Shown piece by piece: positions 1-9,138 of a stretch of DNA of 35,332 nucleotides; within the stretch, counting starts at the first letter, position 1; each line of letters starts with the position of its first letter. Source of the DNA: Thalassospira sp. (GTDB lineage: Bacteria; Pseudomonadota; Alphaproteobacteria; Rhodospirillales; Thalassospiraceae); contig NZ_PAQR01000014.1 in the NCBI RefSeq assembly GCF_002709775.1, positions 4,834 to 40,165 of the forward strand. Direction: 5' to 3'. A program made the position numbers and the translations under genes. The notes below the pieces were generated by a model. That model was not told the origin of the DNA. It did no database searches and worked only from the letters and a program-made list of their open reading frames with translations.

Positions 1-78
1 ACTGACAAGGTGTCCGGTGCAAAGGCAGACGAGCTGGTTGATAGCGCGATCGCGGAAATCAAAGGTCGTCTGAACTGA
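1..78 (+). CDS. C-terminal end of an unidentified protein (partial)
   Basis: An open frame runs from base 1 to a TGA at 76-78 and encodes the last 25 residues of a protein. The tail is helical and charged and ends in AEIKGRLN. It is followed about 20 bases later by a strong terminator hairpin, which supports this being a real gene end. Too little remains to assign a family. Confidence 0.6.
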   Translation, partial: TDKVSGAKADELVDSAIAEIKGRLN

Positions 79-99
79 TTTTTCCGGTTTTCGGAAATT

Positions 100-131
100 A
101 AAAACCCCGCAGCATCGCTGCGGGGTTTTTT
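100..131. terminator. Bidirectional intrinsic terminator
   Basis: A perfect 14-bp stem (100-113 with 117-130) closes a three-base loop ATC. The GC core CCCCGCAGC is flanked by an A-run on the left and a T-run on the right, so an RNA read in either direction has a hairpin followed by U residues. It lies between the plus-strand gene ending at 78 and the minus-strand reductase ending at 162, and probably terminates both. Confidence 0.9.
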
Positions 132-161
132 GTTATCTGATCCTGATGATCAGCAATGTGA

Positions 162-1121
162 TCAGGACAGTTTCTCGCGGCCATGTGGCTCTTCCAGGTC
201 CATGGCCGGGCCAAGCGGGACCACGCCGGACGGATTGATCGTCGGGTGGCTTTCGTAATAGTGGCCCTTGATATGGTCCATAAACACCGTCTCCTTGATC
301 CCGGGCTGCTGATAGAGATCGCGCGTATAGGCCCAGAGATTGGGATATTCATTCAGCTTGCGCAGATTGCATTTGAAATGCCCGTGATAGACTGGGTCAA
401 AGCGCACAAGGGTCGTAAACAGACGCCAGTCGGCCTCGGTAAGCTGATCCCCAACCAGATAGCGCTGCTTTGACAGACGATCTTCCAGCCAATCAAGCGC
501 ATCGAACAATGTGGTGACGGCCTCTTCATAGGCCGACTGCGTTGTCGCAAAGCCCGATTTATAGACGCCGTTATTCACGTCGTGATAAACGCGCTCGTTG
601 ACGGCGTCGATCTCGGCGCGGAGTTCTTCAGGATAGAAATCAGCGTCCGTCGCACCCAGATCATCAAACGCGCTATTGAGCATCCGGATGATTTCAGCCG
701 ACTCATTGCTGACCAGTTTGTTGGTCTTCTTGTCCCAAAGCACCGGCACGGTCACGCGCCCGGTGTAATCAGACATCGCATCGGTATAGATCTGATGCAT
801 GAAGTCGCGGTCTTCCAGATGATCCGGAAGGCCGGTATCGCGGTCAAACTTCCAGCCATTCTCGCCCATATGCCAATGCACGACAGACACACTGATCATG
901 TCTTCGAGGCCCTTGAGCGCGCGAAAGATCAGGGTGCGGTGCGCCCACGGGCAGGCGTAGGAGACATAAAGGTGGTAGCGGCCCTTTTCGGCCGGGAATT
1001 CGGCATTCTGATCGGCAGACACCCAATTGCGAAAAGCAGAATCCTGGCGTTTGAATTTTCCGCCGGTGCTTTTGGTGTCATACCATTTGTCTTGCCATTT
1101 TCCGTCGACAAGTAATCCCAT
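162..1121 (-). CDS. yqjG: Glutathionyl-hydroquinone reductase (GST Xi/omega-like, YqjG/ECM4 family)
   Basis: This is a 319-residue cytosolic glutathione transferase-like enzyme. The family removes glutathione from glutathionyl-hydroquinones, using a cysteine rather than the serine or tyrosine of classical GSTs. An N-terminal thioredoxin-like domain carries the catalytic motif SYACPWAHR with Cys57. The sequence then matches the family in SVVHW, the NESAEIIRMLN glutathione-binding segment (about 140-150) and a C-terminal all-helical domain containing LTEADWRLFTTLVRFD and FKCNLR. A longer frame begins at a TTG at 1133, but the ATG at 1121 has GGAA about six bases upstream, so that start is preferred. 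The gene stands alone, divergent from a LysR regulator, an arrangement that often means the regulator controls it. Family assignment is firm; the physiological quinone substrate is unknown. Confidence 0.93.
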   Translation of the reverse strand: MGLLVDGKWQDKWYDTKSTGGKFKRQDSAFRNWVSADQNAEFPAEKGRYHLYVSYACPWAHRTLIFRALKGLEDMISVSVVHWHMGENGWKFDRDTGLPDHLEDRDFMHQIYTDAMSDYTGRVTVPVLWDKKTNKLVSNESAEIIRMLNSAFDDLGATDADFYPEELRAEIDAVNERVYHDVNNGVYKSGFATTQSAYEEAVTTLFDALDWLEDRLSKQRYLVGDQLTEADWRLFTTLVRFDPVYHGHFKCNLRKLNEYPNLWAYTRDLYQQPGIKETVFMDHIKGHYYESHPTINPSGVVPLGPAMDLEEPHGREKLS

Positions 1122-1228
1122 GTCCGTTTCCAATTTTGTTCGTCGGTTTTGGCAGGCATCCTGCCTTGGTTGGTGTTCATTCTCCTGATTTGCGCGTTGA
1201 AGACAATCCGCTGATGTGACATTAATTT

Positions 1229-1245
1229 GTTTCCAATCGCGAAAC
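1229..1245. promoter_or_regulatory. Candidate LysR-type operator
   Basis: The sequence is GTTTC-N7-GAAAC, a perfect five-base inverted repeat containing a T-N11-A core (T1230, A1242). It lies 34 bases before the LysR start and 108 bases before the divergent reductase start. LysR regulators typically bind T-N11-A dyads in such divergent gaps. Assignment is by pattern and position only. Confidence 0.4.
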
Positions 1246-1278
1246 AGTACATCGCGGAATGTAGCCGGGAGTCACATA

Positions 1279-2244
1279 ATGTTGATCGGAAATCTGGACG
1301 GCATGACCGTCTTTGCCCGTGTCGTCGAAGAACGCAGTTTTTCCGGTGCGGCGCGCAAGCTTGGCATGTCGAAATCAGCCGTCAGCAAACATGTGACCAA
1401 GCTGGAAGATAACCTTGGCATCCGGCTCTTGAACCGCACCACGCGGCGGTTGAGCCTGACCGATGCCGGGTCTACCTTCTATCAGCACTGTGCGCGCGTG
1501 GTCGAAGAAATCGAAACGGCTGAACATGCCCTGACCGACTTGCGCGGTACCCCGCGCGGTACGTTACGCATTTCTGCCCCCCTGACCTTCGGGCAGATGT
1601 ATCTGCCGCAGCTGGTCACAGAATTCATGGAAAAATATCCCGGCCTGCATGTCGATATCCATCTGGCCGATCACATGGTTGATCTGGTGGCCGAAGGGAT
1701 CGATATGGCGGTGCGGATTACACGCCTTAAGGATTCAAGTCTGATTGCGCGCAAGCTTGCCGATTTCACCGGCCACGTCGTGGCATCACCGGGATATCTT
1801 GCCGAACATGGCGAACCCAAAACCCCGCAGGAACTGGCAGATCATAAAACGATTTCCTACACCAACGTGCCCAGCCCGAACATCTGGGACTTTGAGGGGC
1901 CCGAAGGGCAGGTCTCGGTAAGGGTTGATCCGGTGATGTCGTGCAATAACGGCGAATTCACATCGGTTGCCGCCATTCGCGGACTTGGCATCGCGCGGGA
2001 GCCGGAATTCATTGTTGCGGAGGCGCTGAGCGAAGGGCGCCTTGTTCGCATTCTGCACGATTATGACCCGCTCAGCAGTGGCGGCATTTACGCGGTCTAT
2101 CCCGAACGTCGCCACCTGCCCAGCAAGGTACGTGTCTTTATCGATTTCCTGGTCGAGAAGTTCAAAGGCGGTCTGTGCAACTTCCACAAGGATGCCTGCG
2201 TCGAATATCGCGAAGGACGCGGTCGTCAACGCCCGACACCGTGA
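1279..2244 (+). CDS. LysR-family transcriptional regulator
   Basis: This 321-residue DNA-binding regulator has an N-terminal winged helix-turn-helix (about residues 5-65). It includes the typical segments FARVVEERSFSGAARKLGMS, AVSKHVTKLEDNLGIRLLNR and TTRRLSLTDAG. A periplasmic-binding-like effector domain follows from about 90 to 295. The sequence style resembles the large subgroup with an M-x-x-F-x-x-V-x-E-x-x-S-F N-terminus. An upstream frame opens at 1216, but the ATG at 1279 has GGGAG seven bases before it and gives the standard family N-terminus. It is transcribed away from the hydroquinone reductase gene, and an inverted repeat with a T-N11-A core lies between them. The natural inducer cannot be told from sequence; quinone or electrophile stress is an inference from the neighbour. 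Confidence 0.92.
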   Translation: MLIGNLDGMTVFARVVEERSFSGAARKLGMSKSAVSKHVTKLEDNLGIRLLNRTTRRLSLTDAGSTFYQHCARVVEEIETAEHALTDLRGTPRGTLRISAPLTFGQMYLPQLVTEFMEKYPGLHVDIHLADHMVDLVAEGIDMAVRITRLKDSSLIARKLADFTGHVVASPGYLAEHGEPKTPQELADHKTISYTNVPSPNIWDFEGPEGQVSVRVDPVMSCNNGEFTSVAAIRGLGIAREPEFIVAEALSEGRLVRILHDYDPLSSGGIYAVYPERRHLPSKVRVFIDFLVEKFKGGLCNFHKDACVEYREGRGRQRPTP

Positions 2245-2253
2245 TTGATTGCA

Positions 2254-4329
2254 CTACTTGCTTTCGACCCGCCAGCCCAGCAAACAGATCGCCCCGATCA
2301 AAAGGGCAACAAACGGAATGGGCAGCAGGTTGGTGATGCCGCCAATGACTGTCTTGAAACTGTTGGTCTGAACAAACCCGGCCCAGTTGCTGCCATGCCA
2401 GATGCGATCGTCGGGCACATGGCGGAAATCGGGCAGGCCATCCTCAATTCGGCCGATATAGCCATCATTTTCCGCCACCAGCCCGGCCAGAAGGTCGGGG
2501 GTTGAATTGGTGTTCTGGGTTTCGGCTGTCAGGACATCACGATCAACATGCAGGCTGGTCTGGCTGCGCTTGTCCTGATCGCGGACCTGCACCCGGATCA
2601 GGCCGCGCGTTTCGATGGGCACTGTCGCCTGCCATGACTGATCAGGCAGTTGTTCGAACGGGGCGTTGATCTGCTCGCCAGTTTCCGGATTGATGACGCT
2701 GGCGGCTTCGGGGGCCGCCCCAAGCTTGCGCCAGTTCAGGATCAGGCTGTCACCATCAGGGCTGCGTTCGGTGCGGACCGTGTTTTCATCCAAAGCCGGT
2801 TCCTTCATCAGCCAGTGCGACAGACGCCTGAGCAATTCGGCAACCGGGCCGCCGCCATCATGGCCGCGCTGCCACAGCCACATCTGATCGGAACTCAGCA
2901 TCGCAACCCGGCCTTCCTCGACCCGCTGCATGGTCAAAAGCGGCAGGTCATCAACCCCGGTCAGAAGCGTCATCGCGTCCGGGTCGGACACGCGTGTTTC
3001 GATCTGGCGATACCATTGCCCCCATTTGGGTGGTGTCGATGGTGATCCGGCAATCGCGGTTGTAACCGGATGCAGGCGACCTGCCTGATTAACGCGCGGG
3101 ACAAAGGCCTCCTCAACGATGCGGCCGGTCGGAACAGCAGGCATCAGATCATTCAAGGCCGTACTGGCAAGCCCGTCCGGCCCGATATATTCCGGCCCGG
3201 CGACGACCAGCGCTGCACCACCCCAGCGGACGAAATCGACAACCTTCTCGAGGTAATGCGGCGGCAACACCCCGCGCATCTGATAGCGATCAAAAATGAT
3301 CAGATCAAACTGACGCAGGCGCACTTCAAACAGGTCACGGATCGGAAACGGGATCAGGGCCAGCTCATTGATTGGCGTGTCATCGCCCTTTTCTGGCGGG
3401 CGCAAGATCGTGAAATGCACAAGATCCACACCCGGATCCGCCCGCAAAAGGTTACGCCAGGCGCGCTCGCCCGGATGGGGTTCGCCCGATAACAACAACA
3501 CGCGCAACCGATCCCGTACGCCCGTGGTGTCAAGGATCAGGCGGTTGTTGGATTTATCGGTTTCTTCTTCAAGCGTATCCATGCGCAGTTCGGCCAGAAC
3601 CGATCCGGCATGCGGCACCGGGATGCTGACCCGGCGTTGTTCATTGGCGGGCAGGGCAATTTCACGTTCCGTACCGTCTTCAAGCAACATGCGAACCGGA
3701 ATGGCTGTGCCGACGGGCAGTTGCGGATCGATCGCCTCGATCATAAATTCGGCATCCTTGCCGACAATGCCGTAATCGGCACTTTGGCGGATGACCAACC
3801 GACGGTCGCGCTCATCGCGCCCGCCACTGATCAGAACATGCAATGGTGCATTCAGATCAAGACGGCCCGGCACATCGTGAACCTGCCCGTCGGTGATCAT
3901 CATGACCCCGCCCAGCCGTTCGCGCGGCAATCCACCCAGCAACCGGTCAAGCACGGCAAACATGCGGGTGTCGGTTTCACCCGGGACATCTTCAAAGCGA
4001 AGCTCGACTGTTGGGTCATCGGCAAACCGATCCTGCAGTTCGACAATTGCCGCATCGGTCTGCGCACTTCGGTCGGCGATATTCTGACTTGCAGATCGGT
4101 CGACCAGAACAAGGACGATGTCGCTTAGTTTTTCACTTTCGCGGTCGGTGAATTGCGGTGCCAGAAGGGCAAGCAAAACCAGCACCATCACCACCCCGCG
4201 CCAGACCGTGCCGCGCAGGCGGAAGATGGTAAAGACGATGATTGCCCCAAGGCACAGAACGGCAAGCGCCTGCAGGATGGTGATATCCAAAAGCGGTGCG
4301 ATCTGAAGGTTTTGCCATCCCTGGTTCAT
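2254..4329 (-). CDS. Membrane protein with VWA-like and glutamine amidotransferase-like regions
   Basis: This 691-residue protein has two N-terminal membrane segments (about 15-36 and 44-60), a large soluble part and one C-terminal membrane segment (about 665-687). Just after the second segment, DIVLVLVDRSASQ carries a D-x-S-x-S metal-site motif (D77, S79, S81), the hallmark of von Willebrand A domains. A later stretch around LVVAGPEYIGPDG resembles class I amidotransferase-like folds found in this family, without an obvious catalytic triad. The ATG overlaps the stop of the upstream gene by four bases (ATGA), so translation is probably coupled. It is the last gene of the MoxR-DUF58-DUF4159 operon. 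By analogy with MoxR/Bat systems it may work at the membrane in complex assembly or envelope stress, but its exact role is not known. Confidence 0.75.
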   Translation of the reverse strand: MNQGWQNLQIAPLLDITILQALAVLCLGAIIVFTIFRLRGTVWRGVVMVLVLLALLAPQFTDRESEKLSDIVLVLVDRSASQNIADRSAQTDAAIVELQDRFADDPTVELRFEDVPGETDTRMFAVLDRLLGGLPRERLGGVMMITDGQVHDVPGRLDLNAPLHVLISGGRDERDRRLVIRQSADYGIVGKDAEFMIEAIDPQLPVGTAIPVRMLLEDGTEREIALPANEQRRVSIPVPHAGSVLAELRMDTLEEETDKSNNRLILDTTGVRDRLRVLLLSGEPHPGERAWRNLLRADPGVDLVHFTILRPPEKGDDTPINELALIPFPIRDLFEVRLRQFDLIIFDRYQMRGVLPPHYLEKVVDFVRWGGAALVVAGPEYIGPDGLASTALNDLMPAVPTGRIVEEAFVPRVNQAGRLHPVTTAIAGSPSTPPKWGQWYRQIETRVSDPDAMTLLTGVDDLPLLTMQRVEEGRVAMLSSDQMWLWQRGHDGGGPVAELLRRLSHWLMKEPALDENTVRTERSPDGDSLILNWRKLGAAPEAASVINPETGEQINAPFEQLPDQSWQATVPIETRGLIRVQVRDQDKRSQTSLHVDRDVLTAETQNTNSTPDLLAGLVAENDGYIGRIEDGLPDFRHVPDDRIWHGSNWAGFVQTNSFKTVIGGITNLLPIPFVALLIGAICLLGWRVESK

Positions 4330-7034
4330 CGGCCCAACCTTTCAAGGATGGCCGGAATATGCACCTGATCACCCTTGTAGCTGCCGGTCAGGGCATACAT
4401 CACCAGATTGACCCCGAACCGATAGGCCATTTCACGTTGGCGCGGGGAGATATCTTCACTGCGCAGGTCATCGCGGCCCTCAGGGATGATCCATGCCGAT
4501 GCCCAGTCATTGCCACCAAACAGGACCGAGGCCACCCCGTCCAGACGCTGACTTGGGCGCGCATCAAGCCACAGCGGTTCGGAAAACCGGCCAAAAGCAT
4601 GATCAAGCAGATAGAAACTGCGAAACAGGATGTGATCACTCGGCGCACGATCAAGAAGCGGGACTTCCAGCCCGGCCAGAAGCCGGCGCAAACGGGCCGG
4701 TTGGACTTCACGGTCGCGACTGTCGATCAGGATCATCCCGCCATTATTAAGATACCGGTTCAACCGATCCTGTGCGCGTTCGGAAAACGGTTCCTGCCCA
4801 TCCACCAGCGGCCAGTAAATCAGCGGATAGAAGCTAAGCTCATCGGTTTCAGGGTTGATGCCATCGACCATGTTAAGGTCTGCGGCACTGCGTCGGCGCA
4901 AAATTTCGGTCAGGCCGGTCATGCCGGCCCGGCTGAGGCGATCAACCGGGGCGTTGCCGGTTTCAAGATAGGCCAGACGCGGTTGCAGCGCTGCTTCGGG
5001 CAGGGACGCTGCATGGCCAGGTGAGGGCGTCAGGAGTATCGCCGCCCCGCCTGTAAGGATTAACGCCAGCAAGATCGAGGTCAGCGCATTACTACGTCGG
5101 CTGCGCCGCAGGGACAGGTTGTTGAGTACAAGCAGGATCAGCGCATCAAGCAGAACAAGCATAAAGGCCGCCAGCAGGCAAAGGGCCGCAAGGTCGACCT
5201 GGCTTTGATCGGTGATTTCGCGTGTGCTGATGCCTGATGGCCAGCTAATGTCGCGCCCAATGTTGGTCAGCGACGGGCCAAGGTTAAGCGCAACCGCCTG
5301 GCCATTCTCACCATAAATGCCCGGCGGATGACGCGGGTTGGGTACGGGAAGCGGTGTCTGGACCGGCAGGATCAGCGCATCTGGCTGATGCGGGCGACCA
5401 AATCCGTCAAGCACGGTCTGGGCGGGCAGGCTGCTTTGCAGGTCGGCGTCGCTTCGGTTGCTTGGGCTGGCAAGCGGCAGCAGCTTTTGCCACAGCTCAA
5501 CAAACAGGCCCGACATCGGCAGGTTCGACCAGTCCGCCCAAGGGGTGACATGGAACAGCACAATCCGCCCGGCATTGCGAGGCGTGCTGGTAATCAATGG
5601 CGTGCCATCGGTCAGGCGCGCCCAGGTCTTGCTGACAATGTCCGGGTCCGGTTCGGCCAGTAGTTGCCGGGTGACGGTGATATCATCCGGGACTTCGACG
5701 CCCTGAAACGGACTGTTTTCCGGAAAGTCGAGCAACCTTTTGGGCTTTTCCCAGGACATGGAGCCGCCAAAGTCCCGGTTGCCAAGGCGCAACGTGACCG
5801 GCAGGAACTGATTGCCGATCTGTGATGAGCTGTCACCGGCAAAGCGCACCAGCATGCCACCTTCATTAACCCAGCGTTCGAGCGCATCAAACTGGCTGCC
5901 AAGGCCTGATATCGGCCCGGCGGAAACCAGAACATCGACCCCGTTTTCCAACAATGTCCCCAGCGGCGCATAGGTCACATCGGCATAGGGCGACAGTGCG
6001 CGATCAAGGAAGAAATACTGATCGGACAAAACCCCCGGACCATCCCCGGAACTGACGATCACACCGACCCGGCGTTGCTGCCAGCGCGCCCCGGTTTGAA
6101 AGACCGATGCCGCACTTTCGATCCCCTCGATCCCGACCGACTGGATGGCGTTTGAAATGTCGCTCGGAAGCAGGATCGCAACATCGCTTTGATCGCTATC
6201 GGCAGCGAGCTCGACGGTGTGGCGCAGAATTACGCTGCCACGTTCACCACGCGCCAGAAGATTGACCTCGCGCGGTTGGTCATCGCGGTTATGGGCCAGT
6301 GTCGCGACCATCCCGGTGCCCGATCGGTTCAGTGATCGGATGGCAATCCGGTCGGTGATGGTTGGTGAAATGGTTGTGATTGGTGCGATATCTTGCAGTT
6401 CGGATGCGATCTCGGCCTTGCCGGGGCTGTCCATCTCACCCGTCAACCACAGGATGCTGCCAACTGACTGGCTCATGTCCGGACGTTCGGAAATCAGATC
6501 GGAAAGGGCAGCATAATCTGATGCCCAGGGGCGGGGTTGCAGGCGGTCAAACAGGCTTTTGGTATCATTGGGTGATACCGGGCCGACAATGTCGGGTAAT
6601 TGCCATGTGGTCGCGCCAGCGGCCTCAGGGGCTGTCTGGGCGACATAGATGGTTTGCAGATCAAACCGGGCCTGATTGGCGATCTGTTGCAAGGCCGTTC
6701 TATATTGTCGCCAGTTTGCCGCACTGTCCCAGCCATTATCGGCAATGATCAGGATTGCACCATCGTTGGCGGCAAAGTCATTGCGGTTCATAACCGGGCG
6801 GGCCGCGGCAATGATCAGAAGGGTCAGGATCAGACAGCGCAGAATGGTCTGCCAGATCGGGGCGCGCTGAATATCGCGGCGCTTGCTTTTAAGGCCGCGC
6901 AAAATGCGGGCGGCCGGGAAGACAACGGTTTTTGGCGAACGCGGTGCGGATCGGATCAAAAGCCAGACAATCGGCAATACCATCAGCCCGGCCAGCATCG
7001 CAGGATAAAGGAATGTGATGGCCGAAAGGCTCAT
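4326..7034 (-). CDS. BatA-N / DUF4159 membrane protein
   Basis: This 902-residue protein begins with the double-transmembrane N-terminus typical of BatA-like proteins (about 5-30 and 60-82; segment FLYPAMLAGLMVLPIVWLLI). A VWA-like region follows, but its metal site reads ADNGWDSA (D99, D103) instead of D-x-S-x-S, so it looks degenerate. Two more membrane segments lie at about 611-635 and 653-670. The C-terminal part (about 680-902) matches DUF4159, with RLAYLETGNAPVDRLSRAG, SFYPLIYWPL, GGMILIDSRD and LFRSFYLLD. The start ATG overlaps the DUF58 stop by four bases and the stop overlaps the next start by four bases. Proteins of this architecture accompany MoxR and DUF58 genes in many Gram-negative bacteria; their biochemical job is not established. 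Confidence 0.85.
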   Translation of the reverse strand: MSLSAITFLYPAMLAGLMVLPIVWLLIRSAPRSPKTVVFPAARILRGLKSKRRDIQRAPIWQTILRCLILTLLIIAAARPVMNRNDFAANDGAILIIADNGWDSAANWRQYRTALQQIANQARFDLQTIYVAQTAPEAAGATTWQLPDIVGPVSPNDTKSLFDRLQPRPWASDYAALSDLISERPDMSQSVGSILWLTGEMDSPGKAEIASELQDIAPITTISPTITDRIAIRSLNRSGTGMVATLAHNRDDQPREVNLLARGERGSVILRHTVELAADSDQSDVAILLPSDISNAIQSVGIEGIESAASVFQTGARWQQRRVGVIVSSGDGPGVLSDQYFFLDRALSPYADVTYAPLGTLLENGVDVLVSAGPISGLGSQFDALERWVNEGGMLVRFAGDSSSQIGNQFLPVTLRLGNRDFGGSMSWEKPKRLLDFPENSPFQGVEVPDDITVTRQLLAEPDPDIVSKTWARLTDGTPLITSTPRNAGRIVLFHVTPWADWSNLPMSGLFVELWQKLLPLASPSNRSDADLQSSLPAQTVLDGFGRPHQPDALILPVQTPLPVPNPRHPPGIYGENGQAVALNLGPSLTNIGRDISWPSGISTREITDQSQVDLAALCLLAAFMLVLLDALILLVLNNLSLRRSRRSNALTSILLALILTGGAAILLTPSPGHAASLPEAALQPRLAYLETGNAPVDRLSRAGMTGLTEILRRRSAADLNMVDGINPETDELSFYPLIYWPLVDGQEPFSERAQDRLNRYLNNGGMILIDSRDREVQPARLRRLLAGLEVPLLDRAPSDHILFRSFYLLDHAFGRFSEPLWLDARPSQRLDGVASVLFGGNDWASAWIIPEGRDDLRSEDISPRQREMAYRFGVNLVMYALTGSYKGDQVHIPAILERLGR

Positions 7035-7984
7035 GACATCTCCTGCGTGTTATGGCGGTGCATGTTGGGCCGCCCCCGGCCGTTTGACCCGCTTTGATTT
7101 TGCCGCTCGCTCAGATGCTGATAAAGGGCGAGCAAGGTCGGGCTGGCACTTTCGGATGTGACATGGCGATCATATAGCCAGTCATTCTGACGCGCGGCAT
7201 CGCGGACCTGTGCCCGCCATTTTTGTGCGCGCTTTTTATAGCCATCAGCAAGGTCTTCGAATTTCTCGCTGCGAAAAATCATCTGATCGTCGGTATCAAA
7301 CAGATCGACGCGCCCCTGAAATGGCGGGGTGATTTCGGCTGGATCAAGGATCTGAACCAGCGCGCCGTCATTCTGATATTGCCCCAACCGCCGCACGGTC
7401 TGCGACGATTTGTCGGCTGCATCGGAAAATTCAAGGAAGTCGCCAAGGATCAGAACGGAATGTTTGCGCCCGGGATGAATGTTTGTCGCTTGCCCTGCAA
7501 TGCTTTTCGGGGTGGCCAACATCGCATGGGCCAGCTTTTCAAGATGTTCGGCCGATGTGATACGCGTGCGTTCACCATCAAAGGTACCCACGGTTTCGCC
7601 GTTTCGAATCAAAAGGTCGGCCAATGCGATAGAAATGATCAGGGTGCGTTCAGCCTTGGACGGCAGGCTGTCCTTTGATGACCAGTATGTCGACGGTGAA
7701 AGAACCGGCCAGATCCAGTAATTGTGACTGGCCTGCCATTCGGTCTGGCGGATGAAGGTATGTTCACTGCGTGCCGACCGGCGCCAGTCAATCTGGTTGG
7801 TCGGGTCGCCCGGGACATAGGGGCGGAACTGCCAGAAATCACTGCCCGGTCCGACCTTGCGATTGCCATGCAGGCCACTGCGCAGACTGATGGCCGTTCG
7901 GCGCGACTCATCAATCAGCTGGGGCAGTCGGGCCGCAAGGGCGCGGGCGGCGGCGACATGATCATGCACGGCAGTGCTCGCCAA
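7031..7984 (-). CDS. DUF58 domain protein
   Basis: This 317-residue soluble protein carries the DUF58 signature FRPYVPGDPTNQIDWRRSAR at about residues 53-72, followed by a VWA-like fold of roughly 200 residues with SVLILGDFLEFSD. DUF58 proteins are regular partners of MoxR ATPases and are thought to act as adaptors. The chosen start is a TTG that directly abuts the MoxR stop. Upstream lies AGGAG with nine bases to the TTG, inside the end of the MoxR gene. A GTG five codons in is possible but poorly placed relative to that site. The stop overlaps the DUF4159 start (ATGA). Confidence 0.88.
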   Translation of the reverse strand: MASTAVHDHVAAARALAARLPQLIDESRRTAISLRSGLHGNRKVGPGSDFWQFRPYVPGDPTNQIDWRRSARSEHTFIRQTEWQASHNYWIWPVLSPSTYWSSKDSLPSKAERTLIISIALADLLIRNGETVGTFDGERTRITSAEHLEKLAHAMLATPKSIAGQATNIHPGRKHSVLILGDFLEFSDAADKSSQTVRRLGQYQNDGALVQILDPAEITPPFQGRVDLFDTDDQMIFRSEKFEDLADGYKKRAQKWRAQVRDAARQNDWLYDRHVTSESASPTLLALYQHLSERQNQSGSNGRGRPNMHRHNTQEMS

Positions 7985-9025
7985 TTAGCTGTTCTCCTGC
8001 AAATGGGTCAGCGCATCGGTAATCAGGCCCTTGGCGGTAAAGCCTTCGGCGCGCGCGCCATAGGTCAGACCGAAACGATGACGCAGGACAGGAACGGCAA
8101 GTTCTTCGATATCCTCGATAGACGGCGCAAAACGGCCAAACAGCATGGCACGCGCCCGGCACGCCAGTGACAGGGCCTGTGCAGCACGCGTACCCGGACC
8201 CCAGGCGACATTTTCGCGGATATCGGCAAGCGATGTGCTTTCCGGGCGGCATTCGCGGCAAAGTGCAATAATGGTATCAAGCACCCGGTCGGGCATCGGC
8301 AGACGGCGGACAAAGTCCTGTGCCTCTACCAGATCATCGGTCTGAAGAACCTGACGCGGACGGGCCGGATAGCGGCCGGTGGTTTCGGTGACGATTTTGC
8401 GTTCTTCGTCGGCATTCGGGTAGCTCAGGCGCACTTCAAGCAGGAAACGGTCAAGCTGTGCTTCGGGCAGGGGATAGGTGCCTTCCTGTTCCAGCGGGTT
8501 CTGGGTGGCCAGAACATGGAACGGTTCGGGCAGTTTGTGGCTGTAACCCGCGACCGATACTTCGCGTTCCTGCATGGCTTGTAAAAGGGCGGACTGGGTG
8601 CGTGGGCTGGCACGGTTAATCTCATCCGCCAGAAGCAGCTGGCAAAATACCGGCCCCTTGATAAAGCGAAAGGCTCGCTTGCCATCCGCCCCTTCTTCCA
8701 GCACTTCGGAGCCCAGAATGTCGGCGGGCATCAGATCCGGTGTGAACTGAACACGCTTATCGAGCAGGCCAAGAACCTTGCCCAGTGTGTGGGCAAGCAA
8801 GGACTTGCCAAGGCCCGGCGCACCGACCATCAGCACATGTCCACCTGATAAAATGCCGATAAGTGTTTGCTCTACGGCATCATTCTGCCCAAATATAATA
8901 GAGGAAATCATTTTGCGGGCTTCGGCCAGCCGTGCGACACACTCGTCCAGACGAGCTGCATCGCGTTCCAGACTGCTTTCCTGGGAGAAACCCATTTCTT
9001 CGGGGAATTGTGGCGCGTTTGTCAT
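7985..9025 (-). CDS. MoxR-family AAA+ ATPase
   Basis: This 346-residue AAA+ protein has Walker A GAPGLGKS at 68-75, Walker B LLADEINRA at 131-139, and the sensor-region segment ATQNP. PLPEAQLDRF and the C-terminal lid helices are typical of MoxR. MoxR ATPases are regarded as chaperones that insert cofactors or assemble complexes, usually with DUF58 and VWA proteins. All three kinds of partner lie directly downstream here, so this is the first gene of a four-gene operon. The ATG at 9025 has only a distant AGGA; the in-frame ATG at 8995 is an alternative start. The 113-base gap to the divergent DUF1285 gene should hold the promoter. Confidence 0.93.
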   Translation of the reverse strand: MTNAPQFPEEMGFSQESSLERDAARLDECVARLAEARKMISSIIFGQNDAVEQTLIGILSGGHVLMVGAPGLGKSLLAHTLGKVLGLLDKRVQFTPDLMPADILGSEVLEEGADGKRAFRFIKGPVFCQLLLADEINRASPRTQSALLQAMQEREVSVAGYSHKLPEPFHVLATQNPLEQEGTYPLPEAQLDRFLLEVRLSYPNADEERKIVTETTGRYPARPRQVLQTDDLVEAQDFVRRLPMPDRVLDTIIALCRECRPESTSLADIRENVAWGPGTRAAQALSLACRARAMLFGRFAPSIEDIEELAVPVLRHRFGLTYGARAEGFTAKGLITDALTHLQENS

Positions 9026-9138
9026 GGCGGTTGACTGTGCTTCCTATGTTGCAGTGCAGGCGTTGGCAGGCCAGAGAACGCAGATGAAATCGGTTAAGCG
9101 AAACGGGAAAACGTCTGGTTCAGGATCAACTCTACAGC

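Noticed and set aside
4296..5024. 242-residue plus-strand frame
   Set aside because: It is antisense to the DUF4159 domain, which matches its family well; the shadow has no family features.
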